From Gemmatimonadota bacterium (lineage in GTDB: Bacteria > Gemmatimonadota > Gemmatimonadetes > Gemmatimonadales > Gemmatimonadaceae), in assembly GCA_016871915.1 (NCBI GenBank), contig VHBP01000008.1:1-54878 (forward strand): a stretch of DNA of 54,878 bases, in the 5' to 3' direction. This document shows positions 15,332 to 24,403 of this stretch, piece after piece (the first letter of the stretch is position 1; each line of letters begins with the position of its first letter). The notes under the pieces are model-generated. The model was not told the DNA's origin and ran no database searches. It saw nothing but the letters and a program-made list of their open reading frames with translations. A program made the position numbers and the translations under genes.

Positions 15332-17154
15332 CAATAATCCACGGGGCGAAGGTAGCTCTCACCGATCGCAACCCCACTCACCATCGCAACGGTCGGGAGC
15401 CGCCGCTTCCAATGCGTGGAGTCGAGTCGCTTGGTCACGAGCTGGATCGCCTCGGCGTCGACGCCCCGCGCGACGAGTTCCGCCGCGCTCCACCCGTGCA
15501 GTAACCAGTTGAGGATCTCGTCGGCGATGGCGTAGCGCACGCCGAAGTCCCCCTCGTCGGTCTGCCCCTCGATGAGATCGGCGCTCGCTGGTTTCTCGAT
15601 GATCGCCTGCGGCACCTCGAGGTGCCGCGCCAGCGCCCAGACCTGCGTCTTGAAGAGATCGCCGATCGGATTCACCGGCGGTGAGTCGTCGGCGTGCCAG
15701 GTGAAGTAGCCGAGGAGGCGTTCGGTCTTGTTGCCGGTGCCTAGCGGGAGGGCACGATGCTTCGCGGAGAGATCGAAGAGGGTGATCATCCGCATCCGCG
15801 CCATGATGTTGCCGCGGCGCGCGGCGTCGGCGTCGGGCTCCTGCGCGAGATACGCGTCCACGGCCCCGGTGATCTCCATGGTCCGCGCCTTGAGCCCGAG
15901 CTGATCGATCAGGAGCTGCGCATGCGCCAACGAGTCGGGGCTCGAGGTGCGGTAGGGCATCCGCACGGCGTGCACATGTTCCGGGCCCAGCGCACGCGCG
16001 GCGAGCGCCGCGACCACGGCGGAGTCCACACCTCCGGAAAGCCCGACGATGGCGTCGGTGAAGCCGCGGCGCTGGAACTCGTCACGGAGGAAGGAGACGA
16101 GCCACCGCTCCACGAGGGGCGCGTCGATGGAGAGTGGAGGCGGGGCGCCGCGCCCAGTCGCGTCCGCGGTGATGACGGGGAGGGGCGGCACCGTCCCCAC
16201 AAGCGGGCGCGCCGGCACCGCGGCCACCGGGGTCGACGTCAACGGCGATGCCGCAGGAGGCACTGGCGTCGCGACACCGAGGACACGGTCGAGCTCGGGA
16301 CGCAAGAAAGGGAGCGCGGTCCTGAGATCGGAGAGCAACGGCATCTCGGCGCGCACCCGCCCGAGGTCGGCGAGATCGATCGTCGCGGTGACGAGCGCCT
16401 CCTCGAACACGGGGGCGCGCACGCGCACATCGCCGCGTGGGCCCGCGAGGTGCGAGCCCCCCTGGAACATCTTCCCCCCCTCGCTCCCGACGAGGTTCGC
16501 CACGCAGCAGAAGACCCCATGCTCCTCGGCGATGTCGCGGCTCAGTCGCTCCCAGCGCGCGACGCTCGCAGGGCCGGGGACGGTATCCTCGCGCGGGGCG
16601 GTCCCACGCGCCGGCGCCGCCGCGAGCACGAAGACCATCTGCGCACCGTCCAACGCGGCGATCGTCCCGGTGAGGGAGTGCCACGCATCCTCACAGACGA
16701 GCATCGCGGCGCGTCCCCACGGGGTGTCGAAGGCGCGGACGCCGTAGCCTCGCTCCACGAAGCGCTCCTCGTCGAAGAGGGCGTAGGTGGGGAGGAAGTT
16801 CTTGCGATGCACATGCACGAGCGCGGCCGGCGCATCTCCGCGGAGCGAGAGGTAGGCCGCGCTGTTGTGGAGGGTGCCGTCGAGGGTCTCGTAGAAGCCG
16901 AGGACGAGGTCGATCGGCGTCCCGCTCGGGACGGCGGCGCGGTAGCGCGAATCGATCTCGGTGCGCAGCGCCTCCGCGGTGAGCGCAACCTCGCGGACCC
17001 CTCCCTCGAGGAAATAGCCCGAGAGGACGGTCTCCGGGAGCACGAGGACGGCGGGGCGGGGCTTGAGGGCGACCGCCTGCGCGAGGAGGGCCCCCACGCG
17101 GTCGAGGTTCCCCGCGAGGTCCCCCTTCCGTGGCCGGCACTGGGCGATCGCCAT
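15331..17154 (-). CDS. nadE: Glutamine-dependent NAD+ synthetase
   Basis: A 607-residue two-domain enzyme. The N-terminal nitrilase-type glutaminase shows the triad Glu in LPETVLSGYF, Lys in HRKNFLPTY and Cys in LVCEDAWHS. A Pro/Ala-rich linker at about residues 295-345 leads to the synthetase with the ATP pyrophosphatase loop GLSGGVDSAVV and GTGNKTERLLGYFTWHADD. It amidates deamido-NAD to NAD using glutamine-derived ammonia passed through a tunnel. ATG 17154 was chosen because AGGGG sits 8 bases upstream; an in-frame ATG at 17223 overlaps the divergent gene. Ogt follows in overlap. Confidence 0.94.
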   Translation of the reverse strand: MAIAQCRPRKGDLAGNLDRVGALLAQAVALKPRPAVLVLPETVLSGYFLEGGVREVALTAEALRTEIDSRYRAAVPSGTPIDLVLGFYETLDGTLHNSAAYLSLRGDAPAALVHVHRKNFLPTYALFDEERFVERGYGVRAFDTPWGRAAMLVCEDAWHSLTGTIAALDGAQMVFVLAAAPARGTAPREDTVPGPASVARWERLSRDIAEEHGVFCCVANLVGSEGGKMFQGGSHLAGPRGDVRVRAPVFEEALVTATIDLADLGRVRAEMPLLSDLRTALPFLRPELDRVLGVATPVPPAASPLTSTPVAAVPARPLVGTVPPLPVITADATGRGAPPPLSIDAPLVERWLVSFLRDEFQRRGFTDAIVGLSGGVDSAVVAALAARALGPEHVHAVRMPYRTSSPDSLAHAQLLIDQLGLKARTMEITGAVDAYLAQEPDADAARRGNIMARMRMITLFDLSAKHRALPLGTGNKTERLLGYFTWHADDSPPVNPIGDLFKTQVWALARHLEVPQAIIEKPASADLIEGQTDEGDFGVRYAIADEILNWLLHGWSAAELVARGVDAEAIQLVTKRLDSTHWKRRLPTVAMVSGVAIGESYLRPVDY

Positions 17155-17205
17155 CGTCAGCACCCCTGAAAGGTGCCCCCCCGGCTCCCCAGAGGGAATG
17201 GGGTG

Positions 17206-17211
17206 TACAAT
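17206..17211 (+). promoter_or_regulatory. Candidate -10 box TACAAT for the penicillin-binding protein gene
   Basis: TACAAT lies 10 bases before the ATG at 17222, with GAGGG between them. Transcription from it would begin only a few bases before the start codon. It sits within the 67-base divergent gap shared with nadE. Confidence 0.4.
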
Positions 17212-17221
17212 TGAGGGTCCC

Positions 17222-19252
17222 ATGCGACTTCGTCTCGTCCTCGCCTTCCTCCCCGCCGCGGCCGGTCTCGGTCACGCGCAGGGTGTCCCGTCCCCCGCGC
17301 CCCAGGCCGCCCAGCCGGTAGCGATCGGCGAGGCGTGGCGGATCGTCCGCCCGCCGCAGTCCTCCCAGGTCTTCGCCCGCGAGGGGACCCTGATCGGGGA
17401 GATCGGTCGCGAATGGCGCACCAGCGTCTCGCTCACGGCCCTCCCGGCCTACGTGGCGCAGGCCTTCATCGCCGTGGAGGATCGCCGCTTCTATCAGCAC
17501 GATGGCGTGGATGTGGTCGGGATCGCCGCCGCCGTGAAGGACAACCTCCTCGGCGCCTCTCGCGGGGCGAGCACGATCACGCAGCAGCTCGTCGGGAACA
17601 TGCACCCCACGATCATCGATCGGACCGACCGGAGCATCGGACGGAAACTGCGGGAGCAGGCGGCGGCACGGGAGATGGAGCGGCGCTACTCCAAGGCGCA
17701 GATCCTCGAGGCGTATCTCAATCAGATCCATTTCGGGCGGCAGTACTACGGCATCGAGTCGGCCGCGCGGTACTACTTCGGCAAGTCCGCCGCGCGACTG
17801 ACCATCGCGGAGGCCGCCTCGTTGGCGGCGATGCCCAAGGGGCCGGCGCTCTTCGATCCGATCACGCATCCCGACCGCAATCGCGATCGTCGCAACACGG
17901 TGCTCGCGCTCATGCGCGACCAGGGGTACCTCACCGCAGCGCAGTATCGGGCGGCGCGCGCCGAGCCGGTACGCACCGCGCCCGACGTCATCGCCGATCT
18001 CCAGGTCCGCTATTACCTCGACGTGGTACGCGTACGCCTCGAGCGCGCGAACATCCCGGTGGGGAATGGTGGGTATCGCATCACGACCTCGCTCGACCCC
18101 GCGCTGCAGCGGTCGGCGGTCGTCGCGCTGCGCGATGGCCTGCGCACGGTGGAGATCCAGCGCGGGTATCGCCACACCACCTTCGTCGGGCGCCCTAAGG
18201 GAGCCACCGACTACCTCCAAGGCGCCGTCGTCGCGATGGAATCCGCGACGGGGGATGTGCGCGCCCTCGTCGGCGGACGTGACTACCAGGCCTCGGCGTT
18301 CAATCGTGCGGTGAATGCCACGCGTCAACCCGGATCGTCGTTCAAGCCGATTATCTACGCGCGGGCGCTGATGGATTCCGTCCCACCGACGGCGATCGTC
18401 TCCGATGCGCCGATCACGGTGCGGTACGACCGCACTTCCTACTCACCGCAGAACGCTGACGGCACCTTCCTCGGCGACATCACCCTCCGCGAGGCGCTCG
18501 CGCAGTCGCGGAATCCGGTGGCGGTACGCCTCTGGGAGCAGCTCGGCGCCGATTCGATCGTCGCGCTCGCGCAGCGGATGGGGATCGATGCGCCGATCGC
18601 GAAGTTCCCCTCGAGTGCGCTCGGTGCCTCCGCCGTCCGCCCGATCGACCTCGTCGCCTCCTTCACCGCCTTCGCGAACCTCGGCGCCTCGGTGGAACCG
18701 CGCATCGTCCTGCGCGTCGATGATCCGTCGGGGCGACAGATCCATAGCGAGCCTGTGGTGATGAACGCACCGGCGATGGACAGCGCGGTGGCGTGGGTGA
18801 CGCGCGACCTGATGCGCGACGTGGTGGAGTCGGGCACCGGTACGGCAGTGCGACGCGCGATCCCTGCGACGATTCCTGTGGCGGGGAAGACGGGGACCAC
18901 CGACGCCAACACGGATGTGTGGTTCATCGGGATGGTGCCGCATCTCGTGGCGGGAGTCTGGATCGGGTTCGATCGTCCGAGGACGATCACACCATCAGCG
19001 GCGGGTGGGACCTTTGCGGCGCCGATCTTCGGGCAGATGCTCGCGCGCTGGGGGGGGCTCACCCCCGATGCGTGGGATCCCCCGTCGACGGTGATCACCG
19101 CCGAGCTCGATCGCGCGACCGGGAAGCTCTCGGAGACTGAGACACCTGCCGAGCGGCGGGTGGTGGAGCATTTCGTGCCGGGGACCGAGCCCACACCATT
19201 GCGCGTCGATGCGCGGCGGCTCCTGAGGGTCGGGGCGCTGCTCGGCTTCTGA
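17222..19252 (+). CDS. Class A penicillin-binding protein (transglycosylase-transpeptidase)
   Basis: A 676-residue PBP1-type enzyme. The glycosyltransferase domain shows AVEDRRFYQHDGVD and GASTITQQLVGN. The transpeptidase domain shows the nucleophile motif SSFK in RQPGSSFKP, then SRN, and KTGTTD. Together these polymerise and cross-link peptidoglycan in the periplasm. The N-terminus (MRLRLVLAFLPAAAGLGHAQ) reads as a cleavable-type signal, not the usual cytoplasmic tail plus long anchor, which is slightly unusual for this class. The product of the divergent nadE is unrelated. The next gene follows after 14 bases on the same strand. Confidence 0.92.
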   Translation: MRLRLVLAFLPAAAGLGHAQGVPSPAPQAAQPVAIGEAWRIVRPPQSSQVFAREGTLIGEIGREWRTSVSLTALPAYVAQAFIAVEDRRFYQHDGVDVVGIAAAVKDNLLGASRGASTITQQLVGNMHPTIIDRTDRSIGRKLREQAAAREMERRYSKAQILEAYLNQIHFGRQYYGIESAARYYFGKSAARLTIAEAASLAAMPKGPALFDPITHPDRNRDRRNTVLALMRDQGYLTAAQYRAARAEPVRTAPDVIADLQVRYYLDVVRVRLERANIPVGNGGYRITTSLDPALQRSAVVALRDGLRTVEIQRGYRHTTFVGRPKGATDYLQGAVVAMESATGDVRALVGGRDYQASAFNRAVNATRQPGSSFKPIIYARALMDSVPPTAIVSDAPITVRYDRTSYSPQNADGTFLGDITLREALAQSRNPVAVRLWEQLGADSIVALAQRMGIDAPIAKFPSSALGASAVRPIDLVASFTAFANLGASVEPRIVLRVDDPSGRQIHSEPVVMNAPAMDSAVAWVTRDLMRDVVESGTGTAVRRAIPATIPVAGKTGTTDANTDVWFIGMVPHLVAGVWIGFDRPRTITPSAAGGTFAAPIFGQMLARWGGLTPDAWDPPSTVITAELDRATGKLSETETPAERRVVEHFVPGTEPTPLRVDARRLLRVGALLGF

Positions 19253-19266
19253 GTTACCTTCTCCCG

Positions 19267-20688
19267 ATGCGCGTCCTCCTCCTTCCTCTCGTCGTGCTCG
19301 CTCTCGGATCCGCCGGGGCGCAGGAGACCCCCACCCAGCGGGCGGCCGCGACTGAGGTCCTCGCGCGACTCGAGGCGTTGCAGACGCGGATTGACGCGGC
19401 CGCCCTCGCTCGGCGATTGACGACGGCGCGGAGCGCCACGCGCGATGCCGTCGTCGAGCGGGCGCGGGCGCTCTGGGAAGGGGAGCTGCAGGCGATGTCG
19501 GACGATATCACCCGGCATCCGGAGATCGGATTCGAGGAGCGTCGCTCGGTCGGGATCCTCGTCGACTGGCTCCGTGCACATGACTTCGAGGTCACCGTCG
19601 GGGTCGCCGATCTCCCCACGGCGTTCCGCGCGACGTACCGCAAGGGGACCCCCGGGCCACAGCTCGGCGTCATCGTCGAATACGACGCGCTGCGTGGGAC
19701 GGTGCGGGACTACCATGGCGATCAGCACAGCGCGCAGGGACCGATCGGGCTCGCGGCCGCGGTGGCGGTGGCGGAGTTCCTGACGCGGACGGGGACGCCG
19801 GGGACGGTGACGGTGATCGGGACGCCGGCGGAGGAGATGATGCCGCCTCCGTCGAAGACGGTGATGCACGAGCGCGGGGTCTTCGCGGGACTCGACGTCG
19901 CGGTCCGATCACATTCGAGCACCGACACCCAGCGTCCCGCGCCGGGCTTCGGCTCCTGCTGCCTGAACATCGATGGGGTGAAGTACGTCTTCAGCGGGGC
20001 GCCCGCGCACCAGATGATGCCGTGGGAGGGGCGTGACGCGCTGACGGCGGTGGTGCGCTTCTTCAACAACGTCGACGGGATCCGGAAGAACATCCGGCCC
20101 GAGGCGCGGATCCAGGGGATCATCACCGAGGGAGGGAAGGCGCCGAACGTCGTCCCCGATCGCGCGGTGGCGGACTTCTACATCCGCTACCCGGATGAGG
20201 TGTACCTCGCCCAGGTGCGCCAGATGGTCGATGATGCCGCGCGCGCCGCGGCGCTCGCCACGGGGACCCAGGTCCGGATCGAACCGTACGGGAGCATGCG
20301 TGACGGGATCTCGGTCGGGGCGCTCAACGAGGTCGCCTTCGCGTACGTGCGGCGATACGGCGGCACGCGCGTCCGCGAGGCGCCGCAGAAGCCGCAAGGG
20401 TGGGAGGAGACGGGAAGCGTCTCGCGCGATCTGCCTGGCGTAGGATTCAGCGCCTATTCCTCGAGCGGGGGATTCCACACCTACGAGATGGAAGCCGATG
20501 CGCTGAACGACATCGGACACACCGGCTTCCGGATCGACGCGATGGCGATGGCCGCCCTCCTCCACGACTTCGCCACCGACGCGGCGTTTCGCGCGAAGGT
20601 GCGCGAGGAGTTCACGGCCACGCAGGCCCTCTTCGGGGACTATCTCACCGCCCTGCGGACGGCGTATCCCGTCCCGGTGATCCGCTAG
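19267..20688 (+). CDS. Secreted M20-family amidohydrolase/peptidase (AbgB-like)
   Basis: A 473-residue protein with a signal peptide (MRVLLLPLVVLALGSAGAQ). The M20 core shows HPEIGFEERRS, the metal-site block VIVEYDALRG, a GTPAEE segment, and a dimerisation domain around GAPAHQMMPWEGRDAL. It resembles AbgB/p-aminobenzoyl-glutamate hydrolases and aminoacylases, which cleave N-acyl amino acids. The metal ligands fit a two-metal M20 site, though GDQHSAQG replaces the commoner GHD-type block. A TACCTT box 6 bases before the ATG, with no Shine-Dalgarno, suggests a leaderless message. A strong hairpin follows the stop. Confidence 0.85.
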   Translation: MRVLLLPLVVLALGSAGAQETPTQRAAATEVLARLEALQTRIDAAALARRLTTARSATRDAVVERARALWEGELQAMSDDITRHPEIGFEERRSVGILVDWLRAHDFEVTVGVADLPTAFRATYRKGTPGPQLGVIVEYDALRGTVRDYHGDQHSAQGPIGLAAAVAVAEFLTRTGTPGTVTVIGTPAEEMMPPPSKTVMHERGVFAGLDVAVRSHSSTDTQRPAPGFGSCCLNIDGVKYVFSGAPAHQMMPWEGRDALTAVVRFFNNVDGIRKNIRPEARIQGIITEGGKAPNVVPDRAVADFYIRYPDEVYLAQVRQMVDDAARAAALATGTQVRIEPYGSMRDGISVGALNEVAFAYVRRYGGTRVREAPQKPQGWEETGSVSRDLPGVGFSAYSSSGGFHTYEMEADALNDIGHTGFRIDAMAMAALLHDFATDAAFRAKVREEFTATQALFGDYLTALRTAYPVPVIR

Positions 20689-20701
20689 CGCCGCCGCGCT
20701 T

Positions 20702-20723
20702 CGGCACGCGCTTCGGCGTGCCG
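20702..20723. terminator. Hairpin between convergent genes
   Basis: A perfect 8-base stem CGGCACGC/GCGTGCCG with a 6-base loop sits between the stops at 20688 and 20725. There is no T-run on either side, so it would act as a GC-rich bidirectional terminator if at all. Confidence 0.6.
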
Positions 20724-20724
20724 C

Positions 20725-22086
20725 TCAGTATGCGTAGCCGAAGATGATCCCCATCTCATCGGTGCTCTGCAGGCCGAAGCGGACGGTCGCGGCGGTGGTG
20801 TTGTTGTAGGTGACGATCGACTTGAGTCCCTGCCCGGGACCGAGGCGCACCGGCTGCGGGAGGAGGAGGAAGGCCGGGTGCTCCCAATCGGTGCTCTCAT
20901 ACACGGTCTCACCGTCCCGCGGCCCTCCGACGACCTTGATCACGAAGCGCTCGCCGAGCCGATGCGTGTGCGAGGTGAGGGCGACGATCGTCGTCGAGTC
21001 GGTGACGGTGAAGGTCCGCTCGAGCGTGGTGCGCTGGCCGGCAGGGAGGGTGATCGACTGGTTCCCCCAATTCAGCGTACGCGCGACCTTCGTGACCTGT
21101 GCGAGGGGGATGGTGTGGAGGTTCACCGCCGCCTCCCCGCTGATCGGGGCATCGGTGTGGTTCGCGTAATGCACGTTGAGATCGAGCCCGGTCCCGGCGG
21201 GGATCTTGAGTGCGACGCCCGGCGGGAGCTCGTAGGCGAACTCGGGCTGCATCGATCCGCCGAAGAAGATGTGATACCCCATCGTGACCATGTTGGTCGT
21301 GTTCATCGACCCATCGGGGTTCCGGATGTCCCGGACGGCATCGTACGCGGGGACGAGGAAACTGGGGATCGTCGAATTGAAACCGTAGATCACAAAGTGA
21401 TGGCTGTTGGGACGCATCCGGAAATGGATGCGACGCACATAGAGATCGGTGGTGGTCGCGGCACGTCGATGGACGAAGAGCTCGCGCTCGAAGTGCTTGG
21501 CGACGGTGAAGGGCTCGACGCGCAGTTGGATCCCGGTTCCTGCGGCGGGCGCAGCAAGCGGCTGAAAGGCGGCCTGCGACTGCGCGGTCTTGTCGGCGAG
21601 GAGCGCGGCGTCGGCCACCTCGCCGCGACGCGGGGCGCCGGCGGCGATCCACTGCAGAAGGTATTCCACCTGTCCTGCGGTGAGCGGGGCCCGGCCCTCG
21701 GGCATCACGGGGCCGAGGTCGATCGGCAATGGATGCGTCGGCGCGAGGACGCGGAGATAGAGGAGCGAACTGTCGGGGCGCCCGGGGACCACCCGCTTGA
21801 GTCCGGCGAGTCGCGCGCCGGGATGCGTCGGGGTGGCATTCACGAGGGCGTCGTAGGCGCCGGTCCCACTCAAGACGACCTGCCCCGATCCCCCGACGTG
21901 GCATCCCCCCGTGGCACAGGACGAGGTGAGCACCTCGTTCACGATGCGTGAGAAACTCCCATCGACCTCGATGGTGCCCGCGGGGGAGCCCCCCTCGCCG
22001 CAGGCGGTGAGGGCGAGGGTCAGGGCGAGCATCGCGCCGCCACGGCGAACGAGAGGACCCGACGGCGTCTGGCGAAGGTAGGACAT
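20725..22086 (-). CDS. Copper type II monooxygenase-like lipoprotein with haem-binding-like N-terminus
   Basis: A 453-residue protein. The lipobox LALTAC puts the lipid on Cys29. Residues about 50-150 look like a small cytochrome-c-like domain with CATGGCH, followed by PEGRAPLTAGQ and LQWIAAGAP. The rest resembles the peptidylglycine/dopamine monooxygenase fold. A His pair in SHHFVIYGF, VHY, the HTH of SHTHRLG and the Met of TDEMGII match the CuA and CuB ligands of PHM. It would be a periplasmic or outer-membrane copper enzyme of unknown substrate. In-frame ATG 22032 is an alternative start that still keeps the lipobox. Confidence 0.75.
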   Translation of the reverse strand: MSYLRQTPSGPLVRRGGAMLALTLALTACGEGGSPAGTIEVDGSFSRIVNEVLTSSCATGGCHVGGSGQVVLSGTGAYDALVNATPTHPGARLAGLKRVVPGRPDSSLLYLRVLAPTHPLPIDLGPVMPEGRAPLTAGQVEYLLQWIAAGAPRRGEVADAALLADKTAQSQAAFQPLAAPAAGTGIQLRVEPFTVAKHFERELFVHRRAATTTDLYVRRIHFRMRPNSHHFVIYGFNSTIPSFLVPAYDAVRDIRNPDGSMNTTNMVTMGYHIFFGGSMQPEFAYELPPGVALKIPAGTGLDLNVHYANHTDAPISGEAAVNLHTIPLAQVTKVARTLNWGNQSITLPAGQRTTLERTFTVTDSTTIVALTSHTHRLGERFVIKVVGGPRDGETVYESTDWEHPAFLLLPQPVRLGPGQGLKSIVTYNNTTAATVRFGLQSTDEMGIIFGYAY

Positions 22087-22173
22087 GGCGACATCTTACG
22101 GTCGCGCCGCGGGTCTCGAAAGACCGTCGCGCCATCCTCCCCCCCGCGCATCCGGTCCCCCATACTTCTTCGC

Positions 22174-22527
22174 ATGACCTTCGACCGACGATTCCCTTCC
22201 CCCGCCACCCTCACCTTGGGGGGGCTCCTCCTCCTCACCGTCGCCTGCGGGAAGAAGGCCGACGCCCCGGAAGAGGAGAGCGGGACCCCGACGATGCAGG
22301 CCGCTCCGGATGACATCGTCCCCGAGAGTGCCGCCGTCGCCGACACGATGCTCGGGGCTCCGGTCGCGCCGTCGACCGCACCGTCAACGGCGCCGAGTGC
22401 GGGGAAGGCCCCGTCTGCGAGCACGCCGACGGGTGGCGCGGTCATCGGCTACGACTCCGCCTTCGGGCCGAGCTTTGCGCTCGATTCCGCCGGCCGTGCG
22501 ATCCCTCTCAAGAAGCGGAAGCCATGA
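22174..22527 (+). CDS. Small lipoprotein of unknown function
   Basis: A 117-residue protein with a lipoprotein signal ending in LTVAC (Cys25), then an acidic and Pro/Ala/Ser/Thr-rich low-complexity region with APSTAPSTAPS. It ends in a short C-terminal block GYDSAFGPSFALDSAGRAIP and a basic tail. A similar GxAIGAS...VDELGRTTPI ending appears in the next gene, suggesting a shared C-terminal peptide. The stop overlaps the next ATG (ATGATG at 22524), so the two are coupled. A CATACT box lies 7 bases before the ATG with no Shine-Dalgarno. Confidence 0.7.
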   Translation: MTFDRRFPSPATLTLGGLLLLTVACGKKADAPEEESGTPTMQAAPDDIVPESAAVADTMLGAPVAPSTAPSTAPSAGKAPSASTPTGGAVIGYDSAFGPSFALDSAGRAIPLKKRKP

Positions 22528-23513
22528 TGTCGCGCTCTCTCGCCCTCACCGGCGCGCTCGCGATGCTCGCCCTCGTCGGGGGGTGCAAGGATTCGACGGC
22601 TCCCACCGAGAAGAACGACACGACCTTCGACATCGATCTGCGGTGGGTCGGGACCAAGCCAACGGGCAATGTCGCCACCGCGTTCGACGCCGCCGTAGCG
22701 CGCATCGAACAGATCATCCTCAATGACCTGCAGGCGGCGAAGGTCGGGAGCAAGGAGGCCCCCTTCGATCTCACGAAGTGCAGCGCCTCGATGACCGGGA
22801 TCTCCTCGCTCGATGAGATCGTCGACGACCTCGTCATCTACGCCAAGGTCGAGGCGATCGACGGGGTGGGGAAGACCCTCGGCTCCGCCGGCCCGTGCCT
22901 CACGCGTGTGACCGGTGGGCTCACCGTCCTTGGCATCATGCGCTTCGATAGTGCCGACCTCACCGATCTCGCCAACAAGGGGCGCCTGAATGCCGTCGTC
23001 CTCCACGAGATGATGCACATCGTGGGGGTCGGCACCCTTTGGCGGCGGCGCGGGATCCTCGCCGACAGCGGGCTTGCGACGGTGCGTGTCACGGGGCCGC
23101 TCGCCGCGACGGCGTGTGTGAGCGACCACGGCGGGACGACGGCCTGCCGGGGCGGCGCGGTACCAGCCGAGAACTGTCTCGATCTCGATGCCGCGCTCAC
23201 CTGTGGCGCGGGGACGATCGACTCGCATTGGAAGGAGAGCGTCTTCCAAGGGGAGCTCATGACGGGCTACCTGCAGACGACCAACCCGCTCTCCAAGATG
23301 ACGCTGCAGTCGCTCGCCGACCTGGGCTACATCGTGAGTCTCACCACGGCCGAGCCCTACACCGTACCGACGCCACCGGTCGCGATCGGGGCGGGGGCGA
23401 TCGGCGCGTCATTGCATGGCATTTCGGAGGAGCTCATCGTGCTCGGCGCGCCGATGGCGCCACGCTTCGTGGTGGACGAGCTCGGCCGCACCACGCCGAT
23501 CCGCTATCGCTGA
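22524..23513 (+). CDS. Leishmanolysin-like zinc metalloprotease lipoprotein
   Basis: A 329-residue protein with lipobox LVGGC near Cys21. The zinc motif HEMMHIVGVGTLW is that of M8 leishmanolysin-type and related bacterial proteases. Downstream are cysteine-rich segments (TACVSDHGG, PAENCLDLDA) and SLADLGYIV, the usual C-terminal end of such domains, where a Met-turn-like SKMTLQ also occurs. It would act outside the inner membrane. It is coupled to the upstream small lipoprotein. The C-terminal tail after about residue 285 is low-complexity and ends in VDELGRTTPIRYR. Confidence 0.82.
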   Translation: MMSRSLALTGALAMLALVGGCKDSTAPTEKNDTTFDIDLRWVGTKPTGNVATAFDAAVARIEQIILNDLQAAKVGSKEAPFDLTKCSASMTGISSLDEIVDDLVIYAKVEAIDGVGKTLGSAGPCLTRVTGGLTVLGIMRFDSADLTDLANKGRLNAVVLHEMMHIVGVGTLWRRRGILADSGLATVRVTGPLAATACVSDHGGTTACRGGAVPAENCLDLDAALTCGAGTIDSHWKESVFQGELMTGYLQTTNPLSKMTLQSLADLGYIVSLTTAEPYTVPTPPVAIGAGAIGASLHGISEELIVLGAPMAPRFVVDELGRTTPIRYR

Positions 23514-23519
23514 GTCAGG

Positions 23520-23536
23520 GGCACAGCCGGTGTGCC
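23520..23536. terminator. Small hairpin between convergent genes
   Basis: GGCACA/TGTGCC forms a 6-base stem with a 5-base loop between the stops at 23513 and 23545. There is no T-run; assignment is by position. Confidence 0.4.
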
Positions 23537-23544
23537 GACGTGGG

Positions 23545-24339
23545 TCAGCGGCGTGAGCCGGTCCAGATCGCGACGAGCCCGCACCCCTGCGCCAAGCGCC
23601 CCCCGGCGACGCGCTGCAGCTCAGCGGGGACCGCGGCGGCACTCCCGTAGACCTCGATCGCCGCGACCGACTGCGCATTGATGATCTCATCGATCGATGC
23701 AAGAGAGGACATCGGTGGTGGGTTCGGGCTCCCCACCGCTTCCTCGTACGTACCACTCAGCCGCTGGCCATCGAGGAGGATCGTCATCGCGCAGGCGATC
23801 CCACGTCCCATCAAGACCGCCTTGCCATTGTATGGGGTCACCTTGACCATGCTCTCCCCGGCGAGCACCTGCGAGAGGCGAATCGGATTGCGCAGATCCA
23901 TCTCCTCCGGGGTGATCATGCGGGCCGAGTAGGCACCACGCTGGATCCGTTCGACGCGATCGTAGAATCCGGTGCGTGCGAGCGGGGTGTCGCGTCGGCC
24001 AGCGATCGTGACGGGATCCAAGGTGCGTGGGAGGGGAATCAGATCCACCATGAAGGCCCCACTCTCGTTGCGCCGCTTGGTCCACCCGGAGAAGGGATCG
24101 AAGCCGATGCGCCGCACCTGGAGATTCAGCGAGTCGGCGGGCTTCATCGAGAAGACCGCACGCCCCGAATCATCGGCCACGCGACTCACGCCCTTGGTGA
24201 TCTGCACGAACGCGAAGGGGATCGCGTTCCCCTGCACATCGGTGACCTGGATGGTGATGCGGTCGGTCTGTGCGCGCAGGGTCGAGGGGCCGAGCGAGAC
24301 GCTAAGCAGGGTAGCGAAAGCGACGAACGTACGACGCAC
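23545..24339 (-). CDS. Secreted carboxypeptidase-regulatory/TonB-plug-like protein
   Basis: A 264-residue protein from GTG 24339, preceded by GGAG, with a signal peptide ending near STLRAQ. Residues about 25-110 form a CarboxypepD_reg-like beta domain (ITIQVTDVQGNAIPFAFVQI). The C-terminal half resembles the plug of TonB-dependent receptors (MTILLDGQRLSG, then SVAAIEVYGSAAAVPAELQR), but no barrel follows. Such plug-only proteins are frequent in Gemmatimonadota and Bacteroidota-like genomes; their role is not established. Longer upstream in-frame sequence is antisense to lon and is not coding. Confidence 0.75.
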   Translation of the reverse strand: MRRTFVAFATLLSVSLGPSTLRAQTDRITIQVTDVQGNAIPFAFVQITKGVSRVADDSGRAVFSMKPADSLNLQVRRIGFDPFSGWTKRRNESGAFMVDLIPLPRTLDPVTIAGRRDTPLARTGFYDRVERIQRGAYSARMITPEEMDLRNPIRLSQVLAGESMVKVTPYNGKAVLMGRGIACAMTILLDGQRLSGTYEEAVGSPNPPPMSSLASIDEIINAQSVAAIEVYGSAAAVPAELQRVAGGRLAQGCGLVAIWTGSRR

Positions 24340-24403
24340 GGATGAGACTCCGAGAAGAGGGACGGGGATCTCGCCTCCACCGGCGCGATCCCCATCGATG
24401 ATA

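Noticed and set aside
15757..17169. A 470-codon + frame and similar long frames opposite nadE and the acyl-CoA ligase
   Set aside because: Shadows of well-supported genes; no start-site or domain support.
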